A stretch of 64,000 nt of DNA. Origin: Zea mays. Its lineage: Eukaryota > Streptophyta > Magnoliopsida > Poales > Poaceae. Below, piece after piece: positions 58,677 to 64,000 of this stretch. The notes under the pieces were generated by a model, which saw only the letters and a program-made list of their open reading frames with translations, had not been told where the DNA came from and ran no database searches. Where the stretch lies: the NCBI RefSeq assembly GCF_902167145.1, contig NC_050101.1, forward strand, positions 115,287,789-115,351,788, written 5' to 3'. Position 1 is the stretch's first letter; every line of letters starts with the position of its first letter. The translations under genes and the position numbers were made by a program.

Positions 58677-59480
58677 CCAATTAGATCCTAGACTGGGGGC
58701 ACACGGACTCGGTCCAGTGGTGCACCAGACCGGTTCAGTGCGCCCGCAGATAGGGAAGTTTTGTGGCTTCCAAATAAAGGAGGCAACAACTCCTAGGCTC
58801 CTTGGGGCTATAAAAGGGCACCATAGGCGCCTCCAACTAGTACCCAAGTACTTCAAGAGCACACCAACACTCCGACTCTCTACAACAACGTTTCTAGTGA
58901 TTTAGTGAGATTTGAGCGCCAATTTCGAGCTATTCTTGTGATATTGTGTTCTCGCGCTCGTGTCTTTGGCTTTCTTGCATGCGTTGCCACGATTTGCTCT
59001 TGTGTGTGTACTCTCTCCCAACCTTAATCTAAGTTGTAATTGTAATCTTTTTGTAAGGCTGCAAGAGACTCCAAGTTGTGGAGTTTCCTAGCAAACGAGA
59101 ATACTTGAGATATAAGGAAGAATCATGGCACTCAAGTTTTATCTACGTGATCACTTGAGAGGGGTTGATTGCAACCCTTGTCCATGAGAGGACACCACAA
59201 CATGGAGGTAGGCTTTTGCTGAACCACAGGATAAGAATCATTGTCTCACTTGTTTCCTTTACTTTCTTGCTATTTTCTTTCTTCCTAAGTCTCTTTTCTC
59301 ACTTGTGATATTTCTCTTAGTATAATTCATATCTTGGAAGAGCAATCAAGTGCAGGAAACTTTTATTTCTTCTCCTTGACTCAAACTTGGTTTTAGTTTA
59401 CTCTAACTTCATTATTAGACCAAGTTTATGTTGTTTTAAGTCATTTTTGCAGGATCACCTATCACCCCTCCAGACACTCT
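58677..59480. repeat. Right part of the older LTR-like sequence
   Basis: Contains GGTCCAGTGGTGCACCAGACC as in the left flank, a TATA box in GGGGCTATAAAAGGGCACC (about 58804-58822) and T-rich transcript-like sequence thereafter. No open frame with family resemblance. Probably an LTR promoter region and downstream part. Confidence 0.45.
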
Positions 59481-60025
59481 CAATAGGACACTTGCCACCT
59501 AAGAGGTGTGAGTTAGGCAATCTATTTCTTCTAACTAAGGTCTCTATTTTTTTCCTAGTCAAAATCTATGCAATAAATAAACTATCTAAGTGCAACTATG
59601 ATTTTGACCAAGTGTTGCTATCTATATTGCAAAGAGTTATGCAATCAAGGTTCCAAATATATCCACAAGCCTAATGACTAAGGTATGAAGGTATAACACA
59701 CATCCAAGGTATACAACATAAATGTAGAAGCTTAAAGGCGATAGAGATACAAACTCTTGTTGACGACTTCGATATTTTATTGACGTATCAAGAATCATGC
59801 AAACTTCTCTCTAATCCTTGTTAAAACCCTCAAAAGGATGTCCATACGAGAGCCAAGCTCTAGTCGAGTAACTCTATGGATAGTCTCGGTCCTTCTCCAC
59901 ACGCAAGTGGTGCTCCAATGTGGCTTCTCTTGAATGCTCTCCGCCATATTCACAATCAAGTATCCATATGAAACATCATGGACCTCATTTCCTCCAATAT
60001 ATGTTGGTGGATACACCACTTATGT
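59481..60025 (-). repeat. Old LTR fragment related to the element C LTR
   Basis: Shares scattered stretches with 34900-35370: CAAGTGTTGCTATCT versus TAAGTGTTGCTATCT, GTCGAGTAACTC, CCTTCTCCACACGCAAGTGGTGCTCC. Order and spacing are the same, but it is heavily diverged. No second LTR or coding part is seen beside it. Confidence 0.65.
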
Positions 60026-60206
60026 AGTTAGTATGATCACACAATAATAAAAGCCCATCTAATACAGTTGGAGAATGAAAACCTTAACCCTAATCAGGGT
60101 TGGGTGTGGTATTAATAGACTTAGGTAATTGGGCCTGGCCCATTACAAAGGGGTGAGATGGTAATTACATGGGGAAGACCCCAAACCCTAGACGGGTATT
60201 CTAACA
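60026..60206 (-). repeat. 3' LTR of Hopscotch-type Copia element (outer limit uncertain)
   Basis: On the minus strand it starts TGTTAGAATACCCGTCTAGG directly after the G-tract. It is AT-rich with CTATTAATACC. The outer end cannot be fixed because the partner LTR is beyond the window. Confidence 0.5.
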
Positions 60207-60225
60207 CCCCCCCCCCCCCCCCCCC
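60207..60225 (-). other. G19 polypurine tract (C19 on plus strand)
   Basis: Uninterrupted run of 19 C on the plus strand between the pol stop and the LTR of the Hopscotch-type element. Its position is that of a polypurine tract. Confidence 0.7.
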
Positions 60226-60237
60226 GCAGTCACAACT

Positions 60238-63200
60238 CTATCCTGTACAGATGTTGAGACTGGATCGTAAGTCTAAAAATACACTCGACGGTAACCCCTT
60301 GGTGAAGATGTCGGCGAACTGCAGCGTGGTGGGGACGCTGAGAACCCGAACGTCACCGGCAGCGACACGTTCGCGGACGAAGTGCAGGTCGATCTCCACG
60401 TGCTTTGTGCGCTGATGCTGCACGGGGTTGGTGGAGAGGTAGACCGTGCTGACGTTGTCGCAGTAGACGAGGGTGGCGCGCTGGAGGGGACTGTGGAGCT
60501 CGTGGAGGAGCTGGCGTAGCCAGGAGGCCTCTGCCACGCCGTTAGCCACGGCACGGTACTCGGCCTCGGCGCTGGAGCGAGAGACGACGGGCTGTCACTT
60601 GGCAGCCCAAGAGACGAGGTTAGCGCCCAGGAACACGGCGTAACCGGAGGTGGACCGGCGCGTGTCGGGACAGCCAGCCCAGTCAGCGTCGGTGTAGACC
60701 ACGAGCTCTGATGTCGAGGATGGTCGGAGTAGGAGGCCGTAGTCGAGGGAGCCGCGGAGGTAGCGCAGAATCCGCTTGAGCGCGATGAGATGGGGCTCCT
60801 GCGGAGTGTGCATATGTCGGCACACCTGCTGGACGGCGTATGCGATGTCGGTCCTGGAGAAGGTGAGGTACTGGAGCGAGCCGGTTAGGCTCCGGTAGGA
60901 CGTCGCGTCGGCGACCGGAGTCCCGTCATCCTCAGAGAGCTTCGCCTGAGTGTCGACAGGCGTGGAGCAGGGCTTGCAGTCAGACATGCCAGCCCGCTCC
61001 AAGATGTCGATGGCGTATTGGCGCTGGTGGAGGAAGAGACCCTGAGGCCGGTGCTCGGCGGTGATGCCGAGGAAGTGGTGTAGGGGCCCCAGGTCCTTCA
61101 TCGCGAACTCCCACTGAAGGGCGACGATCGTGCGGTGTAGAAGGTCGGTGGTGGATGCCGTGAGCACAATGTCGTCGACGTAGAGCAGGAGGTAGACGGT
61201 GTCGTCGCCGCGCCGGTAGATGAACAGTGATGTGTCTGACTTGGCCTCGACGAAGCCGATGGAGGCCAGGTAGGAGGCGAAGCGACTGTATCATGCCCGT
61301 GGCGCCTGCTTGAGGCCGTACAGGGACCGGTTCAGCCGGCAGACCAGATCCGGACAATCAGCGTCAACGAAGCCGGTGGGCTGGCTGCAGTAGACAGTCT
61401 CCGTCAGAGTGCCATGGAGGAAGGCATTCTTGACATCGAGCTGATGGATCGCCCAGTCGCATGAGAGGGCGAGGGATAGGACGGCGCGAACAGTGGCGAA
61501 CTTGACGACGGGGCTGAAGGTCTCGTCGTAGTCCACTCTGGGGCGTTGTGTGAAGCCCCGAAGGACCCAACGGGCCTTGTAGCGGTCGAGGGAGCCGTCC
61601 GAGGTCAGCTTGTGGCGAAATAGCCACTTGCCGGTGACCACATTGGTGCCTGGTGGACACGGCACCAGGTCCCAGGTGTGGTTGGCCAAGAGGGCCGCGT
61701 ACTCCTCCTCCATAGCACGACGCCAATGTGGGTCAGCGAGGGCAGTGCGAACGGAGGAGGGCACTGGGGAAGCATCGAGTGGAGTGCTGGACGTGTCAGC
61801 TGCCAGGATCAGCTGGTCGACGGGGCGAAGAACGCCAGCGGCGCGCCGAGTCACCATCGGGTGGACGTGTCCGGGGTCGCGGTGGATGGCGACCGGGTGG
61901 TATACGGACGGCTCGGAGCGAACCACCGGAACGTCGAGAGCGGCGGGTGTGGCCGGCTCGCGGCGGTGATAGACGACGGCGGGGTCGGCGAAGCGGGCCA
62001 CGCTCGTCGATGGGCCCGAGTCGGGGGGCACCGAGGTAGTGGCGTGGCCGCGGTGGTGGTAGACGAGCGCGAGGTTAGCGAAGCGAGCCGGGGTCGACGG
62101 GGCCGCGCGTGGCGCAGGTGTGGTCGACGGGGCCGTGCGTGGCGCAGGCGTGATCGACGGGGCCGCGCGTGGCTCAGGCGTGGTCGACGTGGCCGCGCGG
62201 GGCGCAGGTGGGGTCGACGGGGCCGTGTGTGGTGCGGGAATGGGTGCAAGCGGTGGCGTCGTGGCCGCACGAGGTACAGGTAACGGCGCAAGGCGGGGCG
62301 CCGGGGGTGGGGGGTGAACCGGATCGGACTCGAGGAGTGAGTCGAGATCGGTGGGTGGGGTAGAGCCTGCAAGGGGAAACACATCTTCGTCGAAGACGAC
62401 ATGACGAGAGATGATGATGCGGTGGGAGGTGAGGTCCAGGCACCGATACCCCTTGTGGTCAGGGGAGTAGCCGAGGAAGAGGCAGCGAGTGGAGCGAGGG
62501 GAAAGCTTGTTAGGAGCAGTAGCGGAAATGTTAGGGTAGCAGGCACAGCCGAACACGCGTAGGTGGTCGTAGGAGGGAGCTGTGCCGTACAGGGCAAAGT
62601 GAGGTGTAGGGTGGCTCACCGCCTTCGAGGGAAGACGGTTGAGGAGATGCGTGGCGGTATGAAGGGCCTCTGCCCAGTAGGTGGCAGAGAGACACGCCTG
62701 AAAGAGGAGGCAGCAGATCATATTGGTGGTGGTGCGAATCATGCGCTCGGCCCGGCCGTTCTGAGCAGAGGTGTAGGGACACGAGAGACGCAATTGGACG
62801 CCGTGAGTGAGGAAGAAAGAGCGGGAGGCATTGTTGTCGAACTTGTGGCCATTGTCGCACTGTAGGGCACGGACCGGGCGCCGAAACTAGGTGGATACCC
62901 AGGCAAAGAAGTGAGTGAGGGTGGTAAACGTGTCGGACTTCAGCCGAAGGGGGAAAGTCCAAAGGAAATGGGAGTAGTCATCCAGAATGACCAGGTAGTA
63001 TTTGTAGCCGGAGAGGCTAAGGACAGGAGACGTCCAGAGATCACACTGGATAAGATCAAAGGCCTGAACAGCCCTGGACGTGGAAGTAGAAAAAGGAAGA
63101 CGAGAGTGACGGTCGAGCTGACAAGCATGACAGAGGCGCTCAGAAGAGCCCCGAGTGTATGATATGTCAAAGTGGCCGGAAAGCTGGGACATGACGTCAG

Positions 63201-64000
63201 GTCCAGGGTGCTCGAGGCGACGATGCCAGATGGTGGAGGAGGTGATGGTAGTAGCAAGAGCATGTGATTTGGTGGTAGTAGTAAGTGCAGGAGATGAGGC
63301 TACTCTGGTGTGGGGAGTGGAGGGCAAGTGAAGAGAATAGAGGGGGGTCGGAGCTGTCACAGCGAGCGAGTCCATAGAGCACTGGTTGTCACTAGTGAAG
63401 CGACGAACCGAGAGGAGGGGATGAGTCAGTCTGGGAGCAACAAGGACGTCGTTAAGGCAGAATGGTCCTAGAAGAACCGATGTACCGACAGAGGTGACCG
63501 GGAGGGTGGAACCATTGCCGACGACGATGGAGGAAGGATGTGAGGGGTGGGGTGGATGGGAGTGGAGTAACGAACTAGTGGTGGGGGTAGTGTGGAAGGA
63601 GGCCCCGGAGTCAACCACCCAATCGGTGGTGGGAGGGGGAGATGGTGGTGGCGAAGGTACGGTGTGAGCGGAGAGGGCCAATGAGGGTGCCTCGATAGAG
63701 GCACTAGGAAGGGAGGGAGATGACACGGGCTCAACCGCAAGGGAGGCGATCGCAGTATGTGGGAAGACAAGCGGTCCAGACACGTGACGGCCCGCTTGAG
63801 GGTGGACCTCGACGCAGTCCCGGAGAATAGGGTTCCAGACTGGATCGAAGGACACGAACATGCCCCGGATGAGCTGGCCGTCGTGGAGGAGGACACGCAC
63901 AGGCACGAGAGCGGCTGGCGAGGTAAAGCTCATGTAAGGTGGGGGTGACGCCATGGAACCGGTGTGGGTGGAGACAACGAGGTGGGCCGTCAAGAATGGA
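60238..64000 (-). pseudogene. Pol of the Hopscotch-type element with three nonsense codons, partial
   Basis: Colinear frame from the window edge to TAG at 60238-60240, interrupted by TAG (62887-62889), TGA (61291-61293) and TGA (60595-60597). In order: an LSm-like segment (63733-63900), protease DSG (about 63606), zinc region WHRRLEHPGP and CHACQLDRH, integrase DLWTS, DDYSHFLW, CDNGHKF and NGRAERM. Then comes a linker rich in PRAAPS-type repeats (about 62080-62300). RT follows with [22 protein letters not shown] and YVDDIVLTAS, then RNase H with DADWAGCPDTRRSTSG and SRSSAEAEYRAVA, ending SLNICTG. No frameshift was seen; only stops break it. Confidence 0.88.
63733..63900 (-). other. LSm-like (Sm-fold) segment within the Copia polyprotein
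   Basis: About 56 residues. VRVLLHDGQLIRG, then SFD, three residues, N, two residues, L, DC and E reproduces the Sm1 motif spacing of LSm proteins (DG-x4-G-x5-D-x3-N-x2-L). A second hydrophobic stretch GPLVFPHTAIASLAV takes the place of Sm2. It lies between the visible upstream polyprotein and the protease. The match is by motif only. It could instead be an undescribed standard part of this Copia branch. Confidence 0.45.

Larger units (their letters stand above)
60026..64000 (-). mobile_element. Hopscotch/Retrofit-type Copia retrotransposon, 3' part
   Basis: Minus-strand element with the 3' LTR at 60026-60206, polypurine tract, and pol. It continues beyond the right edge, so its gag start, primer site and 5' LTR are not visible. 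Domain order IN before RT makes it Copia. The sequence style (WVVDSGASFHTT, SAQNGRAERMIRTT, YVDDIVLTAS) fits the Hopscotch/Retrofit branch and not the Sireviruses. Confidence 0.85.

Noticed and set aside
61678..62597. 201-codon plus frame and 248-codon minus frame
   Set aside because: Shadows of the proline-rich linker of the Hopscotch-type pol in other frames.

Overview
The window is plant nuclear DNA, almost certainly maize (Zea mays) or a very close relative. The reasons are intron-rich genes with GC-rich first exons, nested LTR retrotransposons of the Ji/Opie (Copia, Sirevirus) and Huck-like (Gypsy) kinds, maize-type Helitron ends, a CACTA element carrying TTTGCCGAGTG repeats, and many grass MITEs. 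No prokaryotic or organellar gene organisation is visible.

Genes (1-21.4 kb). Three host genes are supported. The 5' end of an amino acid permease gene (minus strand) runs off the left edge. A complete four-exon gene for ribosomal protein eS24 (minus, 1176-2346) has a promoter with a telo-box and site II motifs. A complete full-size PDR-type ABCG transporter gene (plus, CDS 11398-21183) can be assembled from 21 exons with canonical splice sites into 1508 codons plus stop. A 459-bp hAT-type MITE sits 20 bp upstream of its TATA box and a fold-back element sits in its 14th intron. The spacer between eS24 and the transporter holds Tourist-like MITEs, including a head-to-tail pair, a short Helitron remnant and a decayed Copia gag fragment.

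Mixed repeats (21.4-28 kb). Two LINE 3'-end fragments, a Helitron of about 1.4 kb, a 634-bp non-autonomous CACTA element with an AGT target duplication, and unassigned sequence.

Nested retrotransposons (27.95-58.67 kb). A Huck-like Gypsy element (27952-58671, target duplication GGTGG) lost most of its pol and contains a 5'-truncated Sirevirus, Copia A (about 32473-54956). Copia A was then hit twice: by element C (34825-41202, target duplication GCCAT), which carries gag only, and by element B (42424-51869, target duplication CCGAT), which has intact gag and pol and almost identical LTRs. LTR divergence seen by eye (Huck several percent, C about 0.8 percent, B one substitution) agrees with the nesting order.

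Right end (58.7-64 kb). The interrupted older LTR-like sequence resumes, followed by an old relative of the element C LTR and then a Hopscotch/Retrofit-type Copia element (minus) that runs off the right edge. Its pol has three nonsense codons, and just upstream of its protease is a segment with the spacing of an LSm (Sm-fold) domain, the least expected coding feature here. No obviously new multi-gene system was found; the noteworthy items are the LSm-like segment, the gag-only element, the filler-DNA junction and the promoter MITE.
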